From an uncultured bacterium (GTDB lineage: Bacteria > Sysuimicrobiota > Sysuimicrobiia > Sysuimicrobiales > Sysuimicrobiaceae): a DNA stretch of 57,224 bases. Below the pieces are notes generated by a model, which did not search any database, was not told the DNA's origin, and worked only from the letters and a program-made list of their open reading frames with translations. Made by a program: the position numbers and the translations under genes. The stretch's first letter is position 1, and every line of letters starts with the position of its first letter. Positions 36,586-45,662 of this stretch are shown here, piece by piece. The stretch covers positions 1-57,224 of the forward strand of contig CALIMJ010000023.1 in the NCBI GenBank assembly GCA_938028835.1, given 5' to 3'.

Positions 36586-38072
36586 GGGAGCCGTGCGCCC
36601 TCGAGGCGATCCCAGGGATCGGGCGCGCGGGTGCCGGACGCCGGTTTCGGGGCCTGGGGTTCCTGGGCCAGCAGCGTGGCGGCCAAGGCCACCGCCTCCG
36701 GGGGGGGATCCGGGGGTCGCCAGGCGGCCAGCTGGTCCTCCACGAACTGGGTGGAAACCGCGCCGGCCAGGAACGCGGGGTGCGTGACCAGGTCCAGCAG
36801 GAAGCTCAGGTTGGTGCGGGGACCCAGCAGCGCGTAGTCCTGCAGGGCCTGGGCTAGGCGGGCGACCGCTGTGGGCCGGTCCGGCGCCCACGCCACCACC
36901 TTCGCCAGGATGGGGTCGTAGTGCACCGGGACGTCCTGCCCTTCCTGGACGCCGGAGTCCACGCGGACACCGGGAAGGTGCGGTTCCCGCAGCAGCAGGA
37001 TCCGGCCGGGGGAAGGTGCGAATCCGCGCTCGGGGTCCTCCGCGTACACCCGGGCTTCCACCGCGTGGCCCCGCCACACCACGTCCTCCTGACGCAGGGC
37101 CAGGCGCCTTCCTGCGGCCACCTGAAGCTGCAGGTGCACGAGGTCTACACCCGTCACCAGCTCCGTCACGGGGTGCTCCACCTGCAGGCGGGTGTTGGCC
37201 TCGAGGAAGTAGAACCGGCCGTCGCGGTCCAGCAGGAACTCCACGGTCCCCGCGTTCACGTAGCCGGCCTCCTGGGCCAGCCGCAGCGCTGCCTCCCCCA
37301 GCCGGCTGCGCAGCTGCGGGTCCACCGCGGGCGAGGGCGACTCCTCCACGATTTTCTGGTGCCTGCGCTGCACGCTGCAGTCGCGCTCTCCCAGGTGGAT
37401 TGTGGCGCCGTACCGGTCCGCCACGATCTGTACCTCCACGTGGCGCGGCCGGTCCAGGTACTTTTCCACGAGGACCGCGTCGTCCCCGAAGGCCGCCTTC
37501 ACCTCCCTGCGGGCGGAGGCTAGGGTTTCCCGGAACCGCTCGGGGTCGTGCACCACCCGCATCCCCCTGCCTCCGCCACCCGCGGCGGCCTTCAGCACCA
37601 CGGGGAATCCCAGGGCGCAGGCGGCGCGCTCCAGCGTGTCGTCGTCCGCCGCGGGGTGGCCGGGCACCGTGGGGATCCCCAGGCGCTGGGCGAGGCGGCG
37701 GGCGCGGTCCTTGTCGCCCAAAGCCGCGATCACGTGCGAGGGAGGGCCCACGAACACCAGGCCCGCCTCCTCGCACGCACGCGCGAACTCCGGGTTCTCC
37801 GCCAGGAACCCGTAACCCGGGTGGACGGCCTCCGCACCCGCCCCGCGCGCCGCGTCCACCAGACGGCCGATGTTGAGGTAGGAAGCTTCCGGCTCCGCGG
37901 GCCCGAGGCACACGGCCTCGTCCGCCAGGAGCACGTGGGGGGAGTGACGGTCCGCCTCGGAGTACACCGCCACGGTGCGGACTCCCAGCTCGCGGCAGGC
38001 GCGGATGACCCGCACCGCGATCTCCCCGCGGTTGGCCACCAGCACCTTCGAGAAAGGCGGTGTCGCGATCAC
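36582..38072 (-). CDS. biotin carboxylase subunit of acyl-CoA carboxylase
   Basis: The 496-residue ATP-grasp protein carboxylates biotin. It has KVLVANRGEIAVRVIRAC, the ATP-binding glycine loop AAAGGGGRGMR, ERDCSVQRRHQKIVEESP and FLEANTRLQVEHPVTE. It lacks a biotinyl domain, which is encoded by the next gene. GTG 38072 is preferred because it overlaps the hydratase stop by GTGA, the local pattern; GTG 38084 is possible. With MccB it should form methylcrotonyl-CoA carboxylase. Confidence 0.93.
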   Translation of the reverse strand: MIATPPFSKVLVANRGEIAVRVIRACRELGVRTVAVYSEADRHSPHVLLADEAVCLGPAEPEASYLNIGRLVDAARGAGAEAVHPGYGFLAENPEFARACEEAGLVFVGPPSHVIAALGDKDRARRLAQRLGIPTVPGHPAADDDTLERAACALGFPVVLKAAAGGGGRGMRVVHDPERFRETLASARREVKAAFGDDAVLVEKYLDRPRHVEVQIVADRYGATIHLGERDCSVQRRHQKIVEESPSPAVDPQLRSRLGEAALRLAQEAGYVNAGTVEFLLDRDGRFYFLEANTRLQVEHPVTELVTGVDLVHLQLQVAAGRRLALRQEDVVWRGHAVEARVYAEDPERGFAPSPGRILLLREPHLPGVRVDSGVQEGQDVPVHYDPILAKVVAWAPDRPTAVARLAQALQDYALLGPRTNLSFLLDLVTHPAFLAGAVSTQFVEDQLAAWRPPDPPPEAVALAATLLAQEPQAPKPASGTRAPDPWDRLEGARLP

Positions 38073-38845
38073 GGCCCGGACCACGAGGGCTTGCGCCGCT
38101 CCAGGAACGCCCGCATGCCCTCCTGCCCCTCCGGTCCCACGCGGGCGGTGGCGATGGTCCGGACCGCCTCCTCACGGGCCTGTTCCCAGGAGAGCTGGGG
38201 GAGGGTCCGCAGAAGGCGCTTGGCTTCCGCGAGCGCGTGCGGGCCCGCGGCCAGGAACGCCTCTCCCCACTCGGAGACCACGCGGTCCGGCTGGTCGCTC
38301 ACCGCGTGCACCAGGCCGAGCTCCAGGGCCCTCGTGGCGGGGAAGCGGCTGCCCGTGAGGATCGCCCAGGCCAGGCCGGCGGGGTTCACCCTGCGCAGCA
38401 GGAAAGGAAGGATCATGGCGGGCACCAGGCCGAGCCTCACCTCCGTGAGTCCGAAGGTGGCATCGGGGGCGGCCACGGCCAGGTCACAGGCGGCCACCAG
38501 TCCCACCCCGCCGCCGAGGGCCGCTCCGTGCACCCGCGCCACCACCGGCTTGGGGCAGTGGGCCACCGCCTCCAGCATGCGGAACACCCGGGCGGCGTCC
38601 TCGCAGTTCTCCTCAAAGGAAGCGGAGGCAGCCTGGCGCATCCACTCCAGGTCCGCGCCCGCGCAGAAGGAGGGGCCCTCCCCAGACACCACCACGTAGC
38701 GGACGTCCGGCTGAGCCGCGGCGTCCCCGAACGCGTTCCCCAGCGCCGCCAGCAGCTCCGGATTCAGGGCGTTGTGCACCTGGGGCCGGTTCAGGACCAC
38801 GTCCAGCCGGCCCGCTTCCCGTCGCACCCGCAGGACGTCCGCCAC
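38069..38845 (-). CDS. liuC: enoyl-CoA hydratase, probable methylglutaconyl-CoA hydratase
   Basis: The 258-residue crotonase-family protein has the oxyanion-hole segments GPSFCAGADLEWM and HGAALGGGVGLVAACDLAVA and one catalytic-type Glu in FGLTEVRLGLVP. Hydration of 3-methylglutaconyl-CoA to HMG-CoA is inferred from its place between mccB and HMG-CoA lyase, as in liu operons. GTG 38845 starts two bases after the mccB stop. Another enoyl-CoA substrate cannot be excluded on sequence alone. Confidence 0.87.
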   Translation of the reverse strand: MADVLRVRREAGRLDVVLNRPQVHNALNPELLAALGNAFGDAAAQPDVRYVVVSGEGPSFCAGADLEWMRQAASASFEENCEDAARVFRMLEAVAHCPKPVVARVHGAALGGGVGLVAACDLAVAAPDATFGLTEVRLGLVPAMILPFLLRRVNPAGLAWAILTGSRFPATRALELGLVHAVSDQPDRVVSEWGEAFLAAGPHALAEAKRLLRTLPQLSWEQAREEAVRTIATARVGPEGQEGMRAFLERRKPSWSGP

Positions 38846-38847
38846 GG

Positions 38848-40455
38848 CTACATCCGGAACACGCCCGGCTTCATGGGCTCGATGGGGGCGTTGAGCGCCG
38901 CCGACAGGGCCAGCCCCAGCACGTCCCGGGTGGTGGGCGGGTCTAGGATCCCGTCGTCCCACAGACGGGCGGTGCTGTAGTAGGGGTTGCCCTCCCGCTC
39001 GTACTTGTCCAGGATGGGCCGGGCGATGGCCTCCGCCTCCTCCTGGGAGAGGGTCTTCCCCTCCCGGGCGAGCTGGTCCCGTTTGACGGTGACGAGCACC
39101 CCCGCGGCCTGTTCGGGGCCCATGACGTTGATGCGGGCGTTGGGCCACATCCACAGGAAGCGGGGTTCGTAGGCGCGGCCGCACATGGCGTAGTTGCCCG
39201 CTCCGTACGAGCCGCCGACGATCACGGTGAACTTGGGCACGTTGCTGGTGGCCACCGCGTGGACCATTTTGGCGCCCGCGCGGGCGATGCCTGCGGCCTC
39301 GTACTGGCGGCCCACGATGAACCCGGTGATGTTCTGCAGGAAGACGATGGGCACCCGCCGCTGCCCGCACAGCTCGAGGAAGTGGGCACCCTTTTCCGCG
39401 CTGTCCACGAACAGGACCCCGTTGTTGGCCACGATCCCCACCAGCATGCCGTGGATGCGGGCGAACCCGCAGACCAGGGTGGTGCCGTACAGGGCCTTGA
39501 ACTCCGCGAACCGGCTGCCGTCCACCAGCCGCGCGATCACCTCCCGGACGTCGTAGGGCTGACGCAGGTCCCGGGGAAGGATCCCGTACAGCTCCTCGGG
39601 GTCGTAGTAGGGATCCTCCGGCTCGGTGACGTCCAGCTCCACGGTCTTGCGGCGGTTCAGGGTGGCCACGATCCGGCGGACGATCTGCAGGGCGTGCTCG
39701 TCGGACTCCGCGTAGTGGTCCACCACCCCCGACCGGCGGGCGTGCACGTCGGCTCCCCCCAGCTCCTCCGCGCTGACGTCCTCGCCGGTAGCGGCCTTCA
39801 CCAGGGGCGGGCCACCCAGGAAGATGGTCCCCGTGCCCCGCACGATCACCGCCTCGTCGCTCATCGCGGGCACGTAGGCGCCCCCCGCGGTGCAGGAGCC
39901 CATGACCGCGGCGATCTGGGGGATCCCGAGGGCGCTCATGCGGGCCTGGTTGTAGAAGATCCGGCCGAAGTGGTCGCGGTCGGGAAACACCTCCGCCTGC
40001 AGGGGCAGGTAGGCGCCGCCGGAGTCCACCAGGTAGATGCAGGGGAGGCGGTTCTGTAGCGCCACCTCCTGGGCCCGTAGGTGCTTCTTCACCGTCAGGG
40101 GAAAGTAGGTCCCGCCCTTCACGGTGGCGTCGTTGGCCACGATCACACACTCCACCCCGCTCACGCGGCCGATCCCCGTGACGATGCCCGCGCTGGGCGC
40201 TTCGCCGTCGTACATCCCCCACGCGGCCAGGGGACAGAGCTCGAGGAAGGGGGAGCCGGGGTCCAGGAGATGCTCGATGCGCTCCCGCGCGGTCATCTTC
40301 CCGAGCTCCCGTTGCCGGCGCTGGGCCCGCTCCCCCCCGCCCCGGCGGACCTGCTCCAGCCGCTCCCGCAGCTCCCGGGCCAGGGCCCGGTGGTAGGCCT
40401 CGTTCTCCCGGAAAGTCTCGCTGTCGGTGCGGACCTGCGACCGGATGCGCTCCAC
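38848..40455 (-). CDS. mccB: methylcrotonyl-CoA carboxylase carboxyltransferase subunit
   Basis: The 535-residue length is that of MccB. The motifs are characteristic: [68 protein letters not shown] and a late [17 protein letters not shown]. It transfers carboxyl from biotin to 3-methylcrotonyl-CoA. The GTG start lies 113 bases from the divergent acyl-CoA dehydrogenase start. It heads the minus-strand cluster mccB-hydratase-biotin carboxylase-carrier-lyase. Confidence 0.93.
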   Translation of the reverse strand: MERIRSQVRTDSETFRENEAYHRALARELRERLEQVRRGGGERAQRRQRELGKMTARERIEHLLDPGSPFLELCPLAAWGMYDGEAPSAGIVTGIGRVSGVECVIVANDATVKGGTYFPLTVKKHLRAQEVALQNRLPCIYLVDSGGAYLPLQAEVFPDRDHFGRIFYNQARMSALGIPQIAAVMGSCTAGGAYVPAMSDEAVIVRGTGTIFLGGPPLVKAATGEDVSAEELGGADVHARRSGVVDHYAESDEHALQIVRRIVATLNRRKTVELDVTEPEDPYYDPEELYGILPRDLRQPYDVREVIARLVDGSRFAEFKALYGTTLVCGFARIHGMLVGIVANNGVLFVDSAEKGAHFLELCGQRRVPIVFLQNITGFIVGRQYEAAGIARAGAKMVHAVATSNVPKFTVIVGGSYGAGNYAMCGRAYEPRFLWMWPNARINVMGPEQAAGVLVTVKRDQLAREGKTLSQEEAEAIARPILDKYEREGNPYYSTARLWDDGILDPPTTRDVLGLALSAALNAPIEPMKPGVFRM

Positions 40456-40509
40456 GACCTCACCCCTCGGACGGTTACACCGTGCGGGCGGACTTTCCCT
40501 GCGCGTCGG

Positions 40510-40538
40510 TTGCCGCCAGCGGGCCGGGACGCTACCAT
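40510..40538 (+). promoter_or_regulatory. candidate promoter of acyl-CoA dehydrogenase gene
   Basis: TTGCCG (40510-40515) and TACCAT (40533-40538) are 17 bases apart, upstream of the ATG at 40568. The region also lies between divergent catabolic units, so it may hold a shared regulator site, although no palindrome was evident. Confidence 0.45.
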
Positions 40539-40567
40539 GGGCACGGATTCCGGGTGTCGGAGGCCCT

Positions 40568-41707
40568 ATGGACTTCGCCCTCAGCGAGGAGCACCGCCTG
40601 GTCCAGCAGACCGCGAGGGACTTCGCCACCCGGGAGATCCTCCCCGTGGCCTCCCGGCTCGACGCCGAACACAGATTCCCCGCGGAGATCGTCCGGGGCT
40701 TGGCGGAGCTGGGCCTGATGGGGGTGATGGTGCCGGAGGAGTACGGGGGCGCGGGCATGGACAACGTGGCGTACGTACTGGCCATGGAGGAGGTGGCCCG
40801 GGCGTGCGCGTCCACCGCGGCCATCCTGTCCGTGAACAACTCCTTGGTCTGCGACCCCATCCTCCGTTACGGCACCGAACCGCAGAAGCGCCGCTACCTG
40901 CCGGTGCTGGCCTCCGGGCGGGAGATCGGCTGCTACTGCCTCACGGAGCCCCAGGCGGGTTCGGATGCGGCTTCCCTGCAGACCACCGGGCGGCTGGATG
41001 GCGACAGTTGGGTCCTCAACGGCACGAAGGTGTTCGTGACCAACGCGCGGGAGGCGTGGGTGTTCATCGTGTACGCCCGCACGGAGCCGGAGCCCGGGGC
41101 GCGGGGGATTTCCGCGTTCATCGTGGAGCGGGATCACCCGGGGATCTCCGTGGGCAAGGTGGAGCGGAAGATGGGCCTGCTGGCGTCCTCCACCTGCGAA
41201 GTACTGCTGCAGGACTGCCGGGTGCCCCGGGACAACCTCCTGGGAGCTCCGGGAGAGGGGTTCAAGGTGGCCCTCTCGACCCTGGACGGGGGCCGGATTG
41301 GCATCGCGGCGCAGGCGGTGGGCATCGCCCGGGCAGCCCTGGAGGAGAGCGTGGCCTACGCCAGGGAGCGCCGGCAGTTCGGCCGGCCCATCGCGGAGTT
41401 CCAGGCCATCCAGTGGAAGATCGCGGACATGGCCACCCGGATCGACGCTGCGAGGCTGCTGACCCTGCGGGCCGCGTGGCTGCGGGACCAGGGGAAACGG
41501 TGTACCGCGGAGGCGTCCATGGCCAAGCTGTTCGCCTCCGAGACCGCCATGTTCGCGGCACACCAGGGCGTGCAGATCTTCGGAGGGTACGGGTACATCA
41601 AGGACTACCCGGTGGAGCGGTACTTCCGGGACGCGAAGATCACCGAGATCTACGAGGGCACGTCGGAGATCCAGAGGTTGGTCATCGCCCGCAACCTGCT
41701 CGCTTGA
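40568..41707 (+). CDS. short/branched-chain acyl-CoA dehydrogenase
   Basis: The 379-residue flavoenzyme has [24 protein letters not shown], the [19 protein letters not shown] segment and [20 protein letters not shown]. The catalytic base is probably Glu363 in IYEGTSEIQ. Isovaleryl-CoA dehydrogenases keep their base elsewhere and have a small residue at this position, so this enzyme looks more like a butyryl/isobutyryl/2-methylbutyryl-CoA dehydrogenase. It is followed by its electron acceptor ETF. The start has GGAGG five bases upstream. Confidence 0.92.
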   Translation: MDFALSEEHRLVQQTARDFATREILPVASRLDAEHRFPAEIVRGLAELGLMGVMVPEEYGGAGMDNVAYVLAMEEVARACASTAAILSVNNSLVCDPILRYGTEPQKRRYLPVLASGREIGCYCLTEPQAGSDAASLQTTGRLDGDSWVLNGTKVFVTNAREAWVFIVYARTEPEPGARGISAFIVERDHPGISVGKVERKMGLLASSTCEVLLQDCRVPRDNLLGAPGEGFKVALSTLDGGRIGIAAQAVGIARAALEESVAYARERRQFGRPIAEFQAIQWKIADMATRIDAARLLTLRAAWLRDQGKRCTAEASMAKLFASETAMFAAHQGVQIFGGYGYIKDYPVERYFRDAKITEIYEGTSEIQRLVIARNLLA

Positions 41708-41740
41708 GCTAACGAACGTTTGGTAGACAGGAGGGTGCCC

Positions 41741-42529
41741 ATGGACGTGGTGGTGTGCGTCAAGCAGGTGCCGGACACCGAGCAGCCCATCCGGGTCCGG
41801 CCGGACGGCGGTGGGGTCGAGGAGCAGGGCCTGAACTGGATCCTCAACTACTACGACGAGCACGCGGTGGAAGAGGCCCTGCGGGTGCGCGAAAAGCACG
41901 GCGGCACGGTGACGGTGGTGTGTGTGGGGCCCGCCCGGGCCACCGAGGCCCTGCGGACGGCCCTGGCCATGGGCGCGGACGAGGCCGTGCACGTGCAGGA
42001 CCCCGCCCTGGACGGTGCAGACCACCTGGGGGTGGCCCGCGTGCTGGCGGAGACCATCCGGCAGCTGCGCTACGATCTGGTGCTGTGCGGCCGGCTGGCC
42101 ACCGACGACAACGCTTCGGTGGTGGGGCCCGCCCTGGCGGAGTACCTGGGCCTGCCGCAGGCTACCGCCATCTCCAGGCTGGACATCTCAGACGGCGTCG
42201 CCGCGGTGGAGCGGGAGGTGGAAGGGGGCGTGGAGGTGCTCCAGGTCCCGCTGCCCGCGGTGTTCACCGTGGAGCGTACCATCAACGAGCCCCGGTACCC
42301 CACCCTGCCGGGCATCATGAAAGCCAAGCGCAAGGAGATCCGCACCCTGGGCCTGCGGGACCTGGGGCTGGAGCCCGGGCAGGTGGGAGCGGAGGCGGCG
42401 CGGGTGCGTTACAGCCGGTTTGACCCGCCCCCGCGGCGGGAGGCGGGCCGGGTGGTGACCCCCGATTCGCCCGAAGAGGGCGCGCGGCTGATCGCGCAGT
42501 TCCTGCAGGAAACCGCCAAAGTCCTGTGA
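41741..42529 (+). CDS. etfB: electron transfer flavoprotein beta subunit
   Basis: The 262-residue protein has VVVCVKQVPDTEQPIRV at the N-terminus, the AMP-binding region GADEAVHVQDPAL and the beta signature VERTINEPRYPTLPGIMKAK. It accepts electrons from acyl-CoA dehydrogenases as a heterodimer with EtfA. ATG 41741 follows a GGAGGG ribosome site. It lies between the dehydrogenase gene and etfA. Confidence 0.95.
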   Translation: MDVVVCVKQVPDTEQPIRVRPDGGGVEEQGLNWILNYYDEHAVEEALRVREKHGGTVTVVCVGPARATEALRTALAMGADEAVHVQDPALDGADHLGVARVLAETIRQLRYDLVLCGRLATDDNASVVGPALAEYLGLPQATAISRLDISDGVAAVEREVEGGVEVLQVPLPAVFTVERTINEPRYPTLPGIMKAKRKEIRTLGLRDLGLEPGQVGAEAARVRYSRFDPPPRREAGRVVTPDSPEEGARLIAQFLQETAKVL

Positions 42530-42539
42530 GGTGAGCCCG

Positions 42540-43526
42540 ATGGGAAGCGACGTCTGGGTGATCGCCGACCACGCGGGCGGCAGCCCGCGTCGGATTACCC
42601 TGGAGCTGCTGGGCAAGGGCCGCGAGCTGGCGGACGCCCGGGGTGGCCGGTTGGTGGCCGTGGCGCTCGGCCACCCCCTCGATGGGCTGCCGCGGACGCT
42701 GGGGGAGTACGGCGCGGACGCGGTGCTGTCCGTGGAACACCCGCACCTGCGCTCGTACAGCACCGAGGCCTACACCGAGGTCCTCAGCGGGATCGTGCGG
42801 CAGCGCGCTCCCTGGCTGGTGATGGTGCCGTCCACCGCGTGGGGACGGGACTGCGCCCCGCGGTTGGCGGCGCGGGTGGGTGCCGGGGTGGTCACGGACG
42901 TGGAGGCCCTGTGGGTGCAGGACGGACGGCTACAGGCGCGGCGGCCCATGTACACCCGCAAGGTCATGGGGACCGTGGAGTACGTGGGCGACGGGCCGCA
43001 CCTGGCAGTGGTGCTGCCGAAGGTGTTCGCGCCCGCAGAGCGTCGCGAAGGGCGCACGGCGGACGTGGAGGTGGTGGCGGTGCAGGTGCCCGAGCCCCGC
43101 ACCCGGTTGGTGGAGACGCGTTCCCTGCAGCGGGAGCGGGTCTCCCTCACGGAGGCGGAGGTGGTCGTCTCGGGCGGCCGCGGCCTGCGGGGTCCGGAGA
43201 ACTTCGCCCTGCTGGACGCCCTGGCCGCGGAGCTGGGGGCCGCGGTGGGTTCGTCGCGGCCGCCCGTGGACAGTGGGTGGGTGCCCCACGACTACGAGAT
43301 CGGCCAGACGGGCAAGACGGTGAGCCCCACGGTGTACATCGCGGTGGGGATCTCCGGGGCCCCCCAGCACCTGGCCGGGATGTCGGGGTCTAAATACATC
43401 GTGGCCATCAACAAGGACCCCAACGCGCCCATCTTCCAGGTGGCGAGCCTGGGCGTGGTGGGGGACCTGTTCCAGATCGTGCCGAAGCTCACGGAAGAGG
43501 TGCGCCGTCTCAAGGCGCAGGGTTGA
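42540..43526 (+). CDS. etfA: electron transfer flavoprotein alpha subunit
   Basis: The 328-residue FAD-binding subunit has the C-terminal signature [19 protein letters not shown] followed by [21 protein letters not shown] marks the start of domain II. ATG 42540 is preferred to GTG 42531 because GAGGTGAG then has normal spacing. It should donate electrons to a membrane ETF-quinone oxidoreductase, which is not encoded in this window. Confidence 0.95.
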   Translation: MGSDVWVIADHAGGSPRRITLELLGKGRELADARGGRLVAVALGHPLDGLPRTLGEYGADAVLSVEHPHLRSYSTEAYTEVLSGIVRQRAPWLVMVPSTAWGRDCAPRLAARVGAGVVTDVEALWVQDGRLQARRPMYTRKVMGTVEYVGDGPHLAVVLPKVFAPAERREGRTADVEVVAVQVPEPRTRLVETRSLQRERVSLTEAEVVVSGGRGLRGPENFALLDALAAELGAAVGSSRPPVDSGWVPHDYEIGQTGKTVSPTVYIAVGISGAPQHLAGMSGSKYIVAINKDPNAPIFQVASLGVVGDLFQIVPKLTEEVRRLKAQG

Positions 43527-43552
43527 CGCGCAGGACCGGGGAGGTGGTGGGG

Positions 43553-45232
43553 ATGGCGGCCATGCGGGAGCGCGAAGGGGTGGAACCGGCGCGGCGGCGG
43601 TGGGAGGAGACCACCCTGCGCGAGACGCTGGAGCGTCAGCCGGAGCGGCCGTGGCGGTTCACCACGCTGTCGGACCTGCCGGTGGAGCGCCTGTACGGCC
43701 CGGAGGACGTGGCTCAGGCGGACTTCCACCGGGACATCGGTTATCCGGGGGAGTACCCGTTCACCCGCGGCATCCACGCCACCATGTACCGGGGCCGGCT
43801 GTGGACCATGCGGCAGTTCGCGGGCTTCGGGACCGCGGAGGACACCAACCGCCGCTTCCACTACCTGCTGCAGCAGGGCCAGACCGGGCTCAGTGTGGCT
43901 TTCGACATGCCGACCCTGATGGGGTACGACTCCGACCACCCGCGGGCCGTGGGCGAGGTGGGCCGCGAGGGGGTGGCGGTGGACACCCTGGCGGACATGG
44001 AGCTGCTGTTCCAGGGGATCCCCCTGGACGAGGTGAGCACCTCCATGACCATCAACGCGCCCGCTACGGTGCTGTACGCCATGTACGTGGCGCTGGCGGA
44101 CCAGCGGGGGATCCCGAGGTCCAAGCTGCGGGGGACCATCCAGAACGACTGCCTGAAGGAGTTCATCGCGCAGAAGGAGTGGATCGTCCCGCCCCGGCCC
44201 AGCATGAAGCTGGTGGTGGACACCTTCGAGTTCTGCGTGCGGGAGACCCCGCAGTGGAACCCCATCAGCATCAGCGGCTACCACATCCGGGAGGCAGGCG
44301 CCACCGCGGTGCAGGAGCTGGCCTTCACCCTCGCAGACGGCATCGCCTACGTGCAGGCGGGGATCGAACGGGGGCTGGACGTGGACGCCTTCGCCCCGCG
44401 CCTGAGCTTCTTCTTCGACATCCACAACGACTTCTTCGAGGAGATCGCCAAGCTGCGGGCCGCCCGGCGCATGTGGGCCCGCATCATGCGGGAGCGGTTC
44501 GGCGCCTGTAACCCGCGGTCGTGGATGCTGCGGACCCACGCCCAGACCGCGGGGGTGTCCCTCACCGCCCAGCAGCCCCTCAACAACATCGCCCGGGTGG
44601 CCATCCAGGCCCTGGCGGCGGTGCTGGGCGGGGTCCAGTCCCTGCACACCAACTCCATGGACGAGACCTACGCCCTGCCCACGGAGGAGGCGGTCACGGT
44701 GGCCCTGCGGACGCAGCAGATCCTCGCGTACGAGAGCGGGGTGGCGAACACCGTGGACCCCCTGGGTGGCTCGTACTTCGTGGAATCCCTCACGAACCGT
44801 ATCGAGGAGGAGGCGTGGCGGTACATCCGGAGGATCGACGAGCTGGGCGGGATGCTGGCCGCGGTGGAGGCGGGCTTCCCCCAGCGGGAGATCGCGGACG
44901 CCGCCTACCACTACCAGCAGCAGCTGGAGCGGCGGGAGAAGATCGTGGTGGGCGTGAACGAGTTCGTCTCCGGCGAGCCGCAGCCCATCCCCATCCTCCG
45001 GATCCCGCCGGAGGTGGAGCGCCGACAGGTGGAGCGGTTGAAGCGGGTCCGGGCGGAGCGGGACCCCGAGCGGGTCCGGGCGTGCCTGGGGGAGCTGCGC
45101 CGTGTGGCGGAGGCGGGCGGCAACACCATGTACCCCATCCTGGAGGCGGTGAAGGCGTACGCCACCCTGGGGGAGATCTGCGACGTGTTCCGGGCCGTGT
45201 GGGGCGAGTACCGCGAGCCGGCGGTCCTCTAA
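43553..45232 (+). CDS. B12-dependent acyl-CoA mutase large subunit (MCM/ICM type)
   Basis: The 559-residue protein is the substrate-binding TIM-barrel part of a methylmalonyl-CoA/isobutyryl-CoA mutase and lacks the C-terminal B12 domain, which must come from a separate small subunit. Motifs are [26 protein letters not shown] and [15 protein letters not shown]. At the specificity positions Tyr79 is as in methylmalonyl-CoA mutase. Gln207 (EFIAQKEW) replaces the Arg that binds the methylmalonyl carboxylate and is what isobutyryl-CoA mutase has. ATG 43553 follows GGGGAGGTGG. No small subunit gene is nearby. Confidence 0.88.
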   Translation: MAAMREREGVEPARRRWEETTLRETLERQPERPWRFTTLSDLPVERLYGPEDVAQADFHRDIGYPGEYPFTRGIHATMYRGRLWTMRQFAGFGTAEDTNRRFHYLLQQGQTGLSVAFDMPTLMGYDSDHPRAVGEVGREGVAVDTLADMELLFQGIPLDEVSTSMTINAPATVLYAMYVALADQRGIPRSKLRGTIQNDCLKEFIAQKEWIVPPRPSMKLVVDTFEFCVRETPQWNPISISGYHIREAGATAVQELAFTLADGIAYVQAGIERGLDVDAFAPRLSFFFDIHNDFFEEIAKLRAARRMWARIMRERFGACNPRSWMLRTHAQTAGVSLTAQQPLNNIARVAIQALAAVLGGVQSLHTNSMDETYALPTEEAVTVALRTQQILAYESGVANTVDPLGGSYFVESLTNRIEEEAWRYIRRIDELGGMLAAVEAGFPQREIADAAYHYQQQLERREKIVVGVNEFVSGEPQPIPILRIPPEVERRQVERLKRVRAERDPERVRACLGELRRVAEAGGNTMYPILEAVKAYATLGEICDVFRAVWGEYREPAVL

Positions 45233-45318
45233 CGGCGGGCTTCGTGGGCTCGAGGTCCTGGTGGAGGTGGAGGCCACCGCGGTGGTGGACGGATGAGCCG
45301 GAAGGCGACCGGACGTTC

Positions 45319-45347
45319 TGGACACCCCCCAGGGCCGTTGGTAAAAT
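45319..45347 (+). promoter_or_regulatory. promoter of tRNA-Lys
   Basis: TGGACA (45319-45324), a 17-base spacer and TAAAAT (45342-45347) lie eight bases before the first base of the tRNA. The fit to a sigma-A promoter is good. Confidence 0.6.
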
Positions 45348-45354
45348 CCGCGGT

Positions 45355-45430
45355 GGGCCGTTAGCTCAACTGGTAGAGCAGGGGACTCTTAATCCCAAGG
45401 TTGCAGGTTCGAGTCCTGCACGGCCCTCCA
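45355..45430 (+). tRNA. tRNA-Lys (CUU)
   Basis: The 76-base cloverleaf has acceptor arms GGGCCGT/ACGGCCC, D-arm GCTC/GAGC, anticodon loop CTCTTAA (anticodon CTT), T-arm GCAGG-TTCGAGT-CCTGC, discriminator T and encoded CCA. The outermost anticodon-stem pair is a G-A mismatch. It decodes AAG, the preferred Lys codon in this GC-rich genome. Confidence 0.95.
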
Positions 45431-45488
45431 GAAGCGCAAGCCAGGCGGCCCGCGGGACGCCGCGGGGTCCGGCAAGGTGGTTGCATAC

Positions 45489-45520
45489 ACCCCGCAGGCA
45501 GCTGCGGGGTTCGACGTTTT
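45489..45520 (+). terminator. intrinsic terminator after tRNA-Lys
   Basis: ACCCCGCA (45489-45496) pairs with TGCGGGGT (45503-45510) around GGCAGC, followed by TCGACGTTTT. This is the clearest intrinsic terminator in the window. Confidence 0.75.
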
Positions 45521-45542
45521 CTTGGCAGGAGGCAGGGACCGG

Positions 45543-45627
45543 GCGGGCGTGGCGGAACGGTAGACGCGCGGGACTTAGGATCCCGTGGGCTCGTCCCGTG
45601 GGGGTTCGAATCCCTCCGCCCGCACCA
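45543..45627 (+). tRNA. tRNA-Leu (UAG)
   Basis: The 85-base class II tRNA has acceptor arms GCGGGCG/CGCCCGC, anticodon stem CGGGA/TCCCG with loop CTTAGGA (anticodon TAG), a long variable arm (TGGGCTCGTCCCG), T-loop TTCGAAT and encoded CCA. It lies 35 bases before the trigger factor start. It follows the terminator, so it needs its own promoter, which I did not identify. Confidence 0.95.
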
Positions 45628-45662
45628 GGAAGGCGCCGGCAGGAGGTTCAGGAGGCCGAAGG

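Noticed and set aside
45233-45300. Short frame [16 protein letters not shown] after the mutase gene
   Set aside because: It reads like protein but is under 20 residues, has no start or ribosome site, and is out of frame with the mutase; not enough to call a gene remnant.
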